Positions 18,913 to 28,620 of a stretch of DNA of 64,000 nt are shown here, in pieces. Made by a program: the position numbers and the translations under genes. A model generated the notes under the pieces. It ran no database searches. It had not been told where the DNA came from and saw only the letters and a program-made list of their open reading frames with translations. Numbering within the stretch: the first letter of the stretch is position 1; each line of letters opens with the position of its first letter. The stretch comes from Solirubrobacterales bacterium 67-14 (GTDB lineage Bacteria > Actinomycetota > Thermoleophilia > Solirubrobacterales > 70-9): NCBI GenBank assembly GCA_001897355.1, contig MKST01000002.1:138516-202515 (forward strand), read 5' to 3'.

Positions 18913-20127
18913 CTAAGGGCGCTTCGCGCCGGCGAGTTCGTTTCTGACCATCGGGAGGTCGGCCGAGAGCGGGGCGCTCGGCGTGACGCTCGAGGCCGAG
19001 GCGCCGACCGGTCGGCTGCGCCGATGGGCGGCCGACCAGCGGACCCGGACCGGCCGGACCTTCATCAGGCGATTCCAGGTTTGGGTTCCGACCACGCCGT
19101 CGGCGGTCAGGCCGCGGTTCGCCTGGAAGCGACGGACCGCCCGGTAGGTGGCCTGGTTGAAGATCCCGGTCGGCTCCATCGAATTGCCGAGCGCGATCAG
19201 GTGCTGTTGCAGCCAGACCACCTGGTCACCGCGGTCACCGCGATCCAGCGAGACGTGGCCGGAGTAGGCCCGGTAGCGCGGAATCCGGTTGACCGCCTTG
19301 CCCAGGGCGGTCCATTCGGACGAGTTCGTTTCCTGCCAGGACCACCAGCTCGGGGCGGTGCCGTAGTTGAGCATGAAGCGGCGGAAGGCGAGCAGTTCCC
19401 GGCTGCCCGGGTTCTCGTAGGTCTGCCCGACCGGGTAGATCCGCCGTTTGTAGATGCTGTTCTGCTCCCAGGTGATCTCGAGCGAAGTCCGGACCGGATC
19501 TCCGATCGTGTGCCAGTAGACCTGCGGCACGTTCGCGGTCGCGGCGCCCGGGCCGAGGAAGACGGAGTAGGGGAAGGCGGGGTGGTAGTGGACGTAGGGG
19601 AAAGTCGAAAGCCCGAGCGGGAAACGATTCCCGACCAGGGCGCGAAGCTTGCGGATGTACCAGTCGGCCGCCGCGTACTTGCCTTCGTACTCGGCCTCGG
19701 CGTCGATCACGAAGCAGTCGGCGCCGCGACGCTTGGCCGCGGCCGAGACTTTCGCTTCGGCGATCGGGCGCTTGCCGTAGACGTACTGCCAGCCACAGAC
19801 CTTCAGTCCCGCCCGGTGGAGACGGGTGGTCAGGTTCCGGTTGAACTGGCTCCAGGTGCCGTCGCCGTCACCGGACTTGATGTAAAGCGCGCCGATCTTC
19901 GCCTGCCTGGCCTGGCGGATGATCGACCTGAGGTTGCCGCCGTTCGACTGGTCGACGTACCAGATCCACATTCCCGGTCGGGCGAACGGGTTCGCGCCGG
20001 CACGGGTCGATGGCGCGGGGATCGAGAGGGCCGCCTCGGCCTTTGGCAGGCTCGACTGGGATGTGATGAAGAGCACCGGCAACAGCAGGGCAAGCAGCCC
20101 GGCTCGCCGGCAGGAAGTCTTTGTCAT
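18913..20127 (-). CDS. Secreted protein with C-terminal peptidoglycan-binding (PG_binding_1) domain
   Basis: Signal peptide from the ATG at 20127; GDQVVWLQQHLIALGNSMEPTGIFNQATYRAVRRFQANRGLTADGVVGTQTWNRLM. Confidence 0.75.
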   Translation of the reverse strand: MTKTSCRRAGLLALLLPVLFITSQSSLPKAEAALSIPAPSTRAGANPFARPGMWIWYVDQSNGGNLRSIIRQARQAKIGALYIKSGDGDGTWSQFNRNLTTRLHRAGLKVCGWQYVYGKRPIAEAKVSAAAKRRGADCFVIDAEAEYEGKYAAADWYIRKLRALVGNRFPLGLSTFPYVHYHPAFPYSVFLGPGAATANVPQVYWHTIGDPVRTSLEITWEQNSIYKRRIYPVGQTYENPGSRELLAFRRFMLNYGTAPSWWSWQETNSSEWTALGKAVNRIPRYRAYSGHVSLDRGDRGDQVVWLQQHLIALGNSMEPTGIFNQATYRAVRRFQANRGLTADGVVGTQTWNRLMKVRPVRVRWSAAHRRSRPVGASASSVTPSAPLSADLPMVRNELAGAKRP

Positions 20128-20269
20128 CAGGTTCTGGAACACGGTAAGAGCCAGTTCGGAGCGGGTGGCACTCGGCCGTTCCCCGTTTCCGGGCGCCCCG
20201 ACTCCGGAACCAGCGTCGCATGAGGCCGCTTGGACGAGACCCTTTCGGGCCTCGCCGGCAAGGTTTATT

Positions 20270-20596
20270 TCAGCCCTCCGCCGACTCACCCACCGCGAGC
20301 CAGATCACGCCGACGGCGATCAGCCCGATCGCGACCGTCCGTCCCGCGGTCACCGACTCCCCGAGCCAGGCGATGCCGAGCAGGGCGGTGCCCACTGCCC
20401 CGATGCCGACCCAGACCGCGTACCCGGTGCCGACCGGCAGCGCTCGCAGGGCCAGGCCGAGCAACGCGGCGCTGGCCAGGTAGACAGGCACGAAGACAGC
20501 GGTCGGGGCCAACCGGCTGAACCCATGTGATTCCTTCAGGGCGAGCGCCCACACGACTTCGAGCAGGCCGGCAATCAAAAGCAGAATCCAGGACAT
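20270..20596 (-). CDS. gdx: SMR-family exporter, SugE/Gdx (guanidinium) type
   Basis: [29 protein letters not shown]...[29 protein letters not shown]. Confidence 0.9.
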   Translation of the reverse strand: MSWILLLIAGLLEVVWALALKESHGFSRLAPTAVFVPVYLASAALLGLALRALPVGTGYAVWVGIGAVGTALLGIAWLGESVTAGRTVAIGLIAVGVIWLAVGESAEG

Positions 20597-20625
20597 GATG
20601 GTCTCCTGACGTAGGTGCGAATGAA

Positions 20626-20667
20626 CCTGCGTCGTCGTCCTTGCCGGGTACGGCGCGTCTCGTCCGG
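20626..20667 (-). promoter_or_regulatory. Guanidine-III (mini-ykkC-III) riboswitch
   Basis: RC CCGGACGAGACGCGCCGTACCCGGCAAGGACGACGACGCAGG closely resembles the remembered guanidine-III sequence CCGGACGAGGUGCGCCGUACCCGGUCAGGACAAGACGGCGC; 30 nt upstream of gdx. Confidence 0.83.
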
Positions 20668-20804
20668 GATCCTGAGGATCGACTTCCAGCTTAGGCGAAC
20701 CGGGGCCGCTCGGCCAGCAGCGTGACGAACGACACAGAAATGCCGATCCCCTGTAGCCTCACGGGTAGGGAGAAGTTCAATTTTCTGTTAGGGAGGAATC
20801 AAGG

Positions 20805-23279
20805 ATGCGTCGTTACGCCGTTTTGCTGGTCGCTCTGCTCGCCGGGGCACTGCTTGCCAGCGGGTTCACCACTGCCGCTTCGGCCAAGAAGAAGCAAAAG
20901 GCCGTCAAGCCGACGGTCAAGGTCCTGAACGCCAAGGCGAACCAGCTCGCCAAGGGCAAGGTCAAGCTTCGGGTCAAGGCCAACAAGGGTGCTCGGGTCC
21001 GGATCTCGGCCACGACCTACACCTTCGATACGGGCAACCAGACCCTGTTCAAGGCCCGCAAGGTCAAGCTGGGCAAGAAGCGCAGCAAGATCGTCACCGT
21101 GAAGATGGCCAGCGCCGTCAAGCCCGCCGTCAACAGCTGCCAGCTGCGCAAGCTGACGGTCAAGGCTAAGAACGGGAAGCGCAAGGCGAGCCGCACCCAG
21201 ACCGTCACGCGTGACCCGGCCGACTGTCAGCCCTCCACCGTCGACCTGAGCCGAGCCGACGACTGCGACTTCATCGCCAAGCCGAAGGAAGGCACCTGCC
21301 TGATGCCCTTCCCCGACGACTACTACACGGTCGACGACCCGTCCAGCCCGACCGGCAAGCGGATCCGCCTGACCGATGCGGCGATGCCGAAGAACCGTTA
21401 CGGCAAGCCGATCTCGGCCGCCAACTACGGCTACTCGGACGGCTTCAGCCAGGGCCAGGGAATCGTCGTGCGAGTCCCGGGACTCGACTCGATCGAGGCG
21501 GTCGACGCCAATGGCATGGTGCCGATCAACCACATCGGCGAGTACGCGAAGCCCGACCAGAAGGCCGTGATCATCAACGCCGACACCGGTGAGCGCCAGC
21601 CGATCTGGGTCAATGCCGACTCGAACGCGAGCGTGGACCGGCTCCGGGTGCTCGAGATCCATCCGGCCAAGAACTTCGATGCCGGAAGCCATTACATCGT
21701 TGCCCTGCGCAACCTCACCGACAAGAACGGCACTGCGCTCAAGGCACCGGATGCCTTCCGCTACTACCGCGACCAGATCAAGTCGGGCAAGCCGGAGATC
21801 GAAGGCCGTCGGGCCCACTTCGAGCAGATCTTCAAGGACCTGAAGAAGGCCGGCATCAAGCGAGGTGACCTCTACCTCGCCTGGGACTTCACCACGGCCA
21901 GCAACGAGAACAACTACAAGCGCGTGCTCAGCATGCGCGACCGGGCCTTCGCCGAGCTGGGCGACGACAAGATGGGCGACCAGATCGTCCAGGGTCACGC
22001 GCCGGACTTCCAGATCGACTCGGTGACCAACTACACCGCGGGCCAGAACTCGCAGATCGCCCGCAAGATCGTCGGCTCCTACACGGTGCCTTGTTTCCTG
22101 GCCCCGGACTGCGGCCCGGGCAGCACCATGGACCTCGACTCGAAGGGCCTGCCGACCGAGCACGGCACCTACGAGGCCAACATGGTCTGCATCATCCCGC
22201 GGGTCGGCCTCGACGGGCCGAATCCGGTCAAGACCCGGCCGATGGTCTTCGGCCACGGCCTCTTCGGTGATGCCTCGGGCGTCGACGGCGGCCCCAACCC
22301 GCCCCTGGCCCAGCACGGCATGACGATCTGCGCCACCGACGAGATCGGCATGTCGAACAAGGACGTCGGCCAGGTGATGACCAGCGCGCTGGCCGACCTG
22401 TCGCACTTCGACGTGCTGACCGACCGCCTCGCCCAGGCCATCCTCAACGAGCTCTACCTGGCCCGGCTGATGTACCACCCGCAGGGTCTCGGTAAGGACC
22501 CCGCCTTCCAGGACGGCGACGGGACGACACCCGGCGAGTCGGTGATCAAGACCGACCACGTCTACTACATGGGGGCCAGCCAGGGAGGGATCCTCGGCGG
22601 CGCCCTGACCGCGGTTTCGCCCGATTTCGTCCAGTCCTCATTGCTGGTCGGCGCGATGAACTACTCGATCCTGCTGCCGCGCTCGATCGACTTCGACCTC
22701 TACGGGGCGCTGCTCTACGGCGCCTACCGGACCGAGATCGAGCATCCGCTGCTCTTCCAGCTGATGCAGATGCTCTGGGACCGCAGCGAGCCGAACGGCT
22801 ACGCCCATGTGATGACCGACAACCCGCCGCCGAACACCCCGAAGCACCGGGTGACCCTGCAGATCGCGCTCGGCGACCACCAGGTCTCCAACTACGCGTC
22901 CGAGGTCATGGCCCGGACCCTCGGCATGAAGACGAATCCGGTGCCGGTCGACGAAGGTCGCTGGCCGAACTACGACGTGCTGTGGAACGTGCCGCGGCTG
23001 ACCGCCGGTGACTTCCCCTACCACGGCAACAACATCATCTACTTCGACGGCGGCCCGCCGCGAACCGATCCGGGCAACCCGTCGAAGACCATCGGCACCG
23101 ACCCGGCACCGTTCGAGAACCTGCCGAACCGGGTCGCGCAGGATCCGCACGGAGCGCCGGGCGGGGCCAGCGTGGCGGTCGCCCTGACCTCCAGCTTCCT
23201 GCAGCCGAACGGCTACATCGACGATGTCTGCTCGCCGAAGGCCTGTTACGGCGACGCCTGGGACGGCAGCCTGCCGTAA
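20805..23279 (+). CDS. Large secreted alpha/beta-hydrolase-like protein with basic N-terminal domain
   Basis: Signal peptide, RBS gggaggaatcaagg; Lys/Arg-rich 22-140; GASQGGILGG nucleophile-elbow-like motif. Confidence 0.7.
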   Translation: MRRYAVLLVALLAGALLASGFTTAASAKKKQKAVKPTVKVLNAKANQLAKGKVKLRVKANKGARVRISATTYTFDTGNQTLFKARKVKLGKKRSKIVTVKMASAVKPAVNSCQLRKLTVKAKNGKRKASRTQTVTRDPADCQPSTVDLSRADDCDFIAKPKEGTCLMPFPDDYYTVDDPSSPTGKRIRLTDAAMPKNRYGKPISAANYGYSDGFSQGQGIVVRVPGLDSIEAVDANGMVPINHIGEYAKPDQKAVIINADTGERQPIWVNADSNASVDRLRVLEIHPAKNFDAGSHYIVALRNLTDKNGTALKAPDAFRYYRDQIKSGKPEIEGRRAHFEQIFKDLKKAGIKRGDLYLAWDFTTASNENNYKRVLSMRDRAFAELGDDKMGDQIVQGHAPDFQIDSVTNYTAGQNSQIARKIVGSYTVPCFLAPDCGPGSTMDLDSKGLPTEHGTYEANMVCIIPRVGLDGPNPVKTRPMVFGHGLFGDASGVDGGPNPPLAQHGMTICATDEIGMSNKDVGQVMTSALADLSHFDVLTDRLAQAILNELYLARLMYHPQGLGKDPAFQDGDGTTPGESVIKTDHVYYMGASQGGILGGALTAVSPDFVQSSLLVGAMNYSILLPRSIDFDLYGALLYGAYRTEIEHPLLFQLMQMLWDRSEPNGYAHVMTDNPPPNTPKHRVTLQIALGDHQVSNYASEVMARTLGMKTNPVPVDEGRWPNYDVLWNVPRLTAGDFPYHGNNIIYFDGGPPRTDPGNPSKTIGTDPAPFENLPNRVAQDPHGAPGGASVAVALTSSFLQPNGYIDDVCSPKACYGDAWDGSLP

Positions 23280-23307
23280 CGGGGAAGCCATCTCCGAGCA
23301 TCCTCAG

Positions 23308-23340
23308 AAAGCCCCGGCGCGGAAACGCCCGGGGCTTTTC
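23308..23340 (+). terminator. Intrinsic terminator
   Basis: AAAGCCCCGG...CCGGGGCTTTTC stem with T-rich tail. Confidence 0.7.
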
Positions 23341-23357
23341 TGTTGCCCGGATAGCCG

Positions 23358-24593
23358 CTAGGGGACCGGGCGGTAGATCATCCGGTTGCCGAGCAGTTCG
23401 GAAACCGTGACCAGTTTGTAGCCACGCTGGCGGAGGCCGCGGATCGCGCCGGCCAGCGCGTCAACCGTGCCTCCGCGCGGGCCGCCGCCGTCGTGCATCA
23501 GGACGATCGAGCCGGGCCGCACGTCATGCAGGATGGTCGAACGGATCGAGGCCGAACCGGGCAGCTTCCAGTCGGTGGTGTCGACATCCCAGTTGATGAC
23601 CTTCATCCCGTTCTTGCGGGCCGAGTCCTTGAGCGACGAACTGACTGCCCCGTAGGGCGGGCGGAAGAGGCAGGGACGGAAACGGGTGACCTGTGTGATC
23701 GTCCTGCTGGCGTGACGGATATTGGAACCGGAGGGCAGCAGGTCGTGGTCGTAGCTGTGGTTCCCGATCTCGTGGCCGAGGGCGAGTACGCGACGGGCGT
23801 ATGAGGGGTAGCGGGCGACCTGCTGGCCGAGCTCGAAGAAGGTCGCCCGGACCTTGAAGCGCTTCAGGACATGCAGGACCTGGGGCGTGTAGTCGCTGGG
23901 GCCGTCGTCGAAGGTGAGGGCGACCCGTTTGCTGCCCCGGGGGCCGTTGGTCACGAACTCGCCGTTGCCGCCGGTGCAGCCGACCACCCGTACCGGGCGC
24001 AGGTCGTAGACGGCGCGGCGTTTCGCCGGGAAGTAGTCGAGGCACTCGTCGACCGGCCGGGCCATGGGGCCGCCCTGCGGGCACTTGCCGGAGTGGTCGG
24101 CGACCCGCCAGGCGTACTTGCCGACGGGCAGGCCGGCATCCCGCGGGTCGAAGGTGGCGACCAGCTTCAGCTCACCGACTTTCTTGACCTCGGCCCGGAT
24201 CACTTTGCTGGAGCGCACCTGCCCGGTTTCCGAGGTCCGGGAGACCCCGAGCACCTGGTAGGTGCGGGTCCGCCCGCCGAGGCAGATCCGCACGATCGTG
24301 GTGCCGCCCCGCGGGTTCATCTGCAGGCAGAGGTAGCGGTGGTTGCCACGCACGAAATCGGGCCGACGGTCGAGCTTGCCCATGTTGACCTTCTGGGTGG
24401 TACCGACCTGGAAGATCAGCGACTTCCCCTTCTGGATCAGCCCCGCGGACTGGATCGGGTTCTGACCGGCGCTGCTGGCGTTCGACGGGATCAGGAATAC
24501 CAGCCCCGCAACCAGCAGGAAGAAAGCGAGCAGCGCGAGCTGCTGGCGAAACCGATTCGCCGACCTGAGGGCGCCTGTCGACCGGTCCACCAT
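23358..24593 (-). CDS. Polysaccharide deacetylase (NodB) family protein
   Basis: VALTFDDGPSDYTPQVLHVLKRFKVRATFF...HEIGNHSYDHDLL...RPPYGAV. Confidence 0.92.
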   Translation of the reverse strand: MVDRSTGALRSANRFRQQLALLAFFLLVAGLVFLIPSNASSAGQNPIQSAGLIQKGKSLIFQVGTTQKVNMGKLDRRPDFVRGNHRYLCLQMNPRGGTTIVRICLGGRTRTYQVLGVSRTSETGQVRSSKVIRAEVKKVGELKLVATFDPRDAGLPVGKYAWRVADHSGKCPQGGPMARPVDECLDYFPAKRRAVYDLRPVRVVGCTGGNGEFVTNGPRGSKRVALTFDDGPSDYTPQVLHVLKRFKVRATFFELGQQVARYPSYARRVLALGHEIGNHSYDHDLLPSGSNIRHASRTITQVTRFRPCLFRPPYGAVSSSLKDSARKNGMKVINWDVDTTDWKLPGSASIRSTILHDVRPGSIVLMHDGGGPRGGTVDALAGAIRGLRQRGYKLVTVSELLGNRMIYRPVP

Positions 24594-24649
24594 CGACATG
24601 CGAGTATAGGCGGGCGGTCGGGTCTCGACCCTTCCGCTTCCTCGCACCG

Positions 24650-24973
24650 ATGAATCCGTCGACAGCCCTGAAGTCCGCTCTCGTGATGTTCCTCCTCGTC
24701 GCTGTTCTAGCGGTGCTGCTCGCGGTCGCTTTGCCGAAGTCGTTCTTCGAGGACTGGGGCTGGCTCTCAGGCCCGGCCGCCTTGCTCCTGTGTGCCTTCG
24801 GCACGGCCCGGGTTCTCGGCCTGCCGGTGGCACGCACCCTGTTCGGGGTGGTGATCGCCGGCGTCCCGGGCCTGCTCGGGGTGGTGACCGGGGTTCACTG
24901 GCTTGGCACCTTGCTAGCGGTGGTCGCCTTCGCGGTCTGGTGCGGCTTCGGCCCGGAACCCCGCCGGCTCTGA
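24650..24973 (+). CDS. Hypothetical small membrane protein
   Basis: Three hydrophobic segments; opposite orientation to neighbours. Confidence 0.6.
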   Translation: MNPSTALKSALVMFLLVAVLAVLLAVALPKSFFEDWGWLSGPAALLLCAFGTARVLGLPVARTLFGVVIAGVPGLLGVVTGVHWLGTLLAVVAFAVWCGFGPEPRRL

Positions 24974-24974
24974 G

Positions 24975-25949
24975 TCAGTTCCCGGCCGGCACCGGCGGCA
25001 GCAACAGCTCGGCGAAAACCGCCTTGTGGTCCGAGCCGGGCAGGCCGATCACGTCGTATTGCGAGAAGGAGATGCCCTTCTCGGCCAGCACGTGGTCGAT
25101 CGTCACCGGCGGTGGAAACTGGATCGTCGAGGGCCAGGTCGGCACCAGTCCGTCGCCGACCACTTCCGCGGCATCCCGGTAGCCGGTGTCGATCAACCGG
25201 CGCAGGTTGGCATGGTCCAGGGTCGCGTTGAAGTCCCCGGCCAGGACGATCGGGACGCTGGCGCTGAATGCCGGCGGCAGGGCGTCGAAATCACGTTCCC
25301 ACAGGTGCACGTCCGATCGGTGGATCGGCGCCGTGGGATGGACCGCGACGACTTCGAGCGGGATCGAATCCGGCACCTGGACATCGGCCCGTGGCTGTTC
25401 CTTGACCGGCAGCGGCTCCCGGCGGACCAGCGGCCAGCGGGACCAGATCCCGTTCCCGAACTTCTCGCTGAAGCTCATGACCTGATGCGGGTAGGACGAT
25501 CCCAGCCCGGCCTGGTTCAACGCCCGTGCTTTCTCCCTGGTCAATTCCTGCAAGAAGACCAGGTCGGCCTGCCTCGTCTGGGCCTCGTCGACCACGGCCC
25601 TGGTATTGGCCTTCGACTTGGCCAGGTTGAAGGTCAGCACCCGCACCGGCCGCGAACCCGGTGCGGATTCCGGGCCGCCGATCGCCCGGGGCAGCACGGC
25701 CAAGGCCAGGGCAAGGACGGCGATCCCGAGGAAGCCCGCGGCCAGCCAGCGCCGGCAGAGTACGACCGCGAGCAGCGCCAGCAGGGACAGCATCAGCACA
25801 TAGGGCGTGTAGGCCAGCAGTTGGACCAGCGGGTATCCCCGCTCGAACCCGCCGATCCGGAATATCGCCCAGACCAGGAAGAAGCCGGCCAGAAACCAGC
25901 AGATGCCAGAAACCCAGACCCGCCGGGAAGCTTGTTCGGTGCCCGCCAA
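24975..25949 (-). CDS. Endonuclease/exonuclease/phosphatase family protein with N-terminal TM region
   Basis: VRVLTFNLAKSKAN...DLVFLQE...VLAGDFNATLDH...IDHVLAEKG...GSDHKAVFAEL. Confidence 0.85.
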   Translation of the reverse strand: MAGTEQASRRVWVSGICWFLAGFFLVWAIFRIGGFERGYPLVQLLAYTPYVLMLSLLALLAVVLCRRWLAAGFLGIAVLALALAVLPRAIGGPESAPGSRPVRVLTFNLAKSKANTRAVVDEAQTRQADLVFLQELTREKARALNQAGLGSSYPHQVMSFSEKFGNGIWSRWPLVRREPLPVKEQPRADVQVPDSIPLEVVAVHPTAPIHRSDVHLWERDFDALPPAFSASVPIVLAGDFNATLDHANLRRLIDTGYRDAAEVVGDGLVPTWPSTIQFPPPVTIDHVLAEKGISFSQYDVIGLPGSDHKAVFAELLLPPVPAGN

Positions 25950-26143
25950 GACGGAGATTATCCCGGCCGGACGGAACCCGTGACCAGTGACATCCCGGCC
26001 GAATACGACCGGCGTCCGCGGGACGGGGATACATCTACGACCCCGAGTTCGACGAGTGGTTCAATCTCAACGCCTTCAAGCACAAACCAGGCAAGATCAC
26101 CCTTCCGAAGGGCTGTCCCTAGTAGGACGCTGGGACGTCCGGG

Positions 26144-26188
26144 ATGGGCGGTACTGGGCTCGAACCAGTGACCCCCTGCGTGTAAAGC
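26144..26188. repeat. attL: 45-bp direct repeat (3' half of tRNA-Val)
   Basis: ATGGGCGGTACTGGGCTCGAACCAGTGACCCCCTGCGTGTAAAGC, identical to 31713-31757. Confidence 0.95.
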
Positions 26189-26390
26189 CGTCCTGGTAGG
26201 CAGAGGATGAGTCAGAAGAGATCAGTTTCCCACCGTAGAGCCAAGTTGAGTCAGCTTGAGTCGGTTTGGCTCGGCCTGAGTTGGCCTGGGTTGGTACATC
26301 TCGCGGTACATCGGGAGCCGATCGACCGACGGGGCGTAACGGCAGGGAGCGTCGAAACCCATTCAGTCAAACCAGAAGGGCGGTTTGACC

Positions 26391-27758
26391 ATGGAAGCGA
26401 GTTCGGAGCCGAGAGGCGCGTTGGTTGTATACGAGACCAAGGGCGGGGAACCCCGCTACAGGGCCAAGTGGCGGGATCGGACCGGCAGGCAGTGCTCGCC
26501 GACCATCGGCCCCGCGTGGCTGACCAGGAAAGAAGAGCGATGGGTCCGGCGGTCGGGGCGTCCCGACTCGGGCTTCTACGACGAGCAGCGGGCCTATCTC
26601 AGGATGGCCGAGCTGATCGCCGAGCACGACGCGGCCCTGCCGCAACCGGGCGACCCGGAGTCGGTGCCCTTCGAGGAGTTGGCCGAAGCCTGGTTGGAGT
26701 TCCTCTCCCACGGTGGCCGGGCCAAGCCCTCGACCCTGCACGACTACCGGACGATGCTCGCCCACCCCGGCCCCTGCGCGCGAGGGGGCCGCGAGCGCAA
26801 GGCCCGCATCATGCGCGAGTTCGCCAGAAGGAACGCAACCGCGATCACGACCGGCGAAGTGGCGGCCTTCCTGGACCGACTCGTGGTCGAGGGCCTCAAG
26901 GCGCGGAACGTGAACCGGCACCGCCAGGCCCTTCACGCCGTCTTCGCCTTCGGCATGAGACCGGGCACCTACGGCCTGGCGAAGAACCCGGTCTCCGACA
27001 CCGAGAAGCAGCGCGAGGACGGTCCAGCAGCGATCGACGCCTTCACGACCGAGGAGCTGGCAGCGATCGAACGGGTGGCAAGGGAGGGGTCGCACCGCGC
27101 GCGCCCTAACGGTTGGTACGGCCCAGCAGTGCACGAAGAGTGGCAGCGGATGAACGACCAAGACGCGGCGATCGTCAAACTGGCCGCCTACACCGGACTC
27201 CGGCAGGGCGAGCTACGAGCGCTCAGATGGAGACATGTGTTCCTGGGCGAGCAGCGCCTGTCGGTCGAGGAGGCAATCTCAGGTGACGAGTTCTCCACCA
27301 CCAAGAGCAGAAGGGTGAGATCGGTGCCCTTGACCGAAGCCGCCTGCGACCTGATGGTCGGGCTGCGTCGCCGAGGCCGATGGCTCAGCGACGAGGATCT
27401 GCTCTTCTGCACCAACGACGGAACCCCGCTCAACGCCTCGGCGCTCCGCAGGAGGTTCAAGCAGGCTCAGCGGAAGGCCGGGGTTCGGGTGCGCCGCTTC
27501 CACGATTTACGCCACACCTTCGGCTCGATCGCGGTGCGCCGGTTCGATCCAGTGACGGTCCAGCGACTGATGGGCCACGCCAACTTGAAGACGACCGAGC
27601 GATACCTCCACAGCCGACCACGCGCCGATGATGCCACTCGACTCGCAGAGGCCTTTGCCTCAGACGTAGAGCCCAGTCCTAAACCAACCCAGCCCGGACC
27701 CACTTCGCGCAACGGTCGTACGTCGAGGTTCCGGTTGAGGGTGAAGCTCGGACCTTGA
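26391..27758 (+). CDS. int: Tyrosine-type site-specific integrase
   Basis: GLRQGELRALRW, HDLRHTFGS, MGHANLKTTERYLH (R...HxxR...H...Y). Confidence 0.95.
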   Translation: MEASSEPRGALVVYETKGGEPRYRAKWRDRTGRQCSPTIGPAWLTRKEERWVRRSGRPDSGFYDEQRAYLRMAELIAEHDAALPQPGDPESVPFEELAEAWLEFLSHGGRAKPSTLHDYRTMLAHPGPCARGGRERKARIMREFARRNATAITTGEVAAFLDRLVVEGLKARNVNRHRQALHAVFAFGMRPGTYGLAKNPVSDTEKQREDGPAAIDAFTTEELAAIERVAREGSHRARPNGWYGPAVHEEWQRMNDQDAAIVKLAAYTGLRQGELRALRWRHVFLGEQRLSVEEAISGDEFSTTKSRRVRSVPLTEAACDLMVGLRRRGRWLSDEDLLFCTNDGTPLNASALRRRFKQAQRKAGVRVRRFHDLRHTFGSIAVRRFDPVTVQRLMGHANLKTTERYLHSRPRADDATRLAEAFASDVEPSPKPTQPGPTSRNGRTSRFRLRVKLGP

Positions 27759-27762
27759 GTGA

Positions 27763-28620
27763 CTACGCGGTTGCGATCCGATCAATGAAGGCCTGAACTG
27801 TGTCAACTGCGGTCTCTACGTCGGTTGGACTCATATGCAACTCTTCGGCGAGCGCGGCATAACCTTCGCGCCAACTCGGCTGGGCGACCAGCCGAGGGGG
27901 CCACGTCTGACCGCCCCTGGCCGTGAAGACCTGCTCGCATGCTTGCCGTGCCGTCGGCAGGTCGGCCTCCAGAGCCTCCAGCAGCTGAAGATCAACGAGG
28001 TCACGGAACCTGGGGTTCTCGTAGCCATCGGGGTATTCCTCGGTGACAGCATGAAGTTTCTGGGCGATCTGCCACCGCGTATCGAGAACCAGAACCGTCT
28101 CCGGCCCGTCGAGCCCAACCGCATCAAGCGGCAAACCTGGGATGGCCGTGAACTTCTCATGGCCGGTCTCCGCGGGCGAGATCTCCAATTGTGGCGAGGA
28201 AAGAACTCGACCGGCGAATATGACTTGCACCTTGACTTTCCTGAATTCAGCCCGACGGGGAAGACTGGTGATCTCACCCCGCCTGAAAGAGAAGCCCTCG
28301 TAAGGAGCCGCCAGCCCTTCATCGAGCAAATCTGCGAGTTGGTCCGCGTCGCCGCGCAGCACCAGGTCGATGTCGTTGGTGGCCCGGGCTTGTCCCCGCA
28401 TCCTCAGCTCCATCGCGATCCCGCCTTTGGTGGCAAACGCAGCCCGGCCTTCCGGGCCGACGACCCGCGCCAATGCGCCCGCAATCATCATCGCGGCGAT
28501 CCGTAGATTCAAGCGGCTGACCGGATAGCCCGAGTCTTTCTGCCATTGGGTGATGAGCTGCTCCAGGCGAGCCTTCGTTTTCGGGCGCTTCGGACGAGCG
28601 GCTGGATCGCCGGTGTTCAT
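27763..28620 (-). CDS. abiEii: AbiEii-type nucleotidyltransferase toxin
   Basis: FATKGGIAMELRMRGQARATNDIDLVL (G-G-x-A-L / DxDL pattern), R..W..AQKLHAVTEEYPDGYENPRFRDLVDL. Confidence 0.85.
   Translation of the reverse strand: MNTGDPAARPKRPKTKARLEQLITQWQKDSGYPVSRLNLRIAAMMIAGALARVVGPEGRAAFATKGGIAMELRMRGQARATNDIDLVLRGDADQLADLLDEGLAAPYEGFSFRRGEITSLPRRAEFRKVKVQVIFAGRVLSSPQLEISPAETGHEKFTAIPGLPLDAVGLDGPETVLVLDTRWQIAQKLHAVTEEYPDGYENPRFRDLVDLQLLEALEADLPTARQACEQVFTARGGQTWPPRLVAQPSWREGYAALAEELHMSPTDVETAVDTVQAFIDRIATA

Noticed and set aside
26144-26216. tRNA-like sequence at the left end of the island
   Set aside because: Only the 3' half of tRNA-Val is present; no acceptor 5' strand or D-arm, so it is an att remnant, not a gene.
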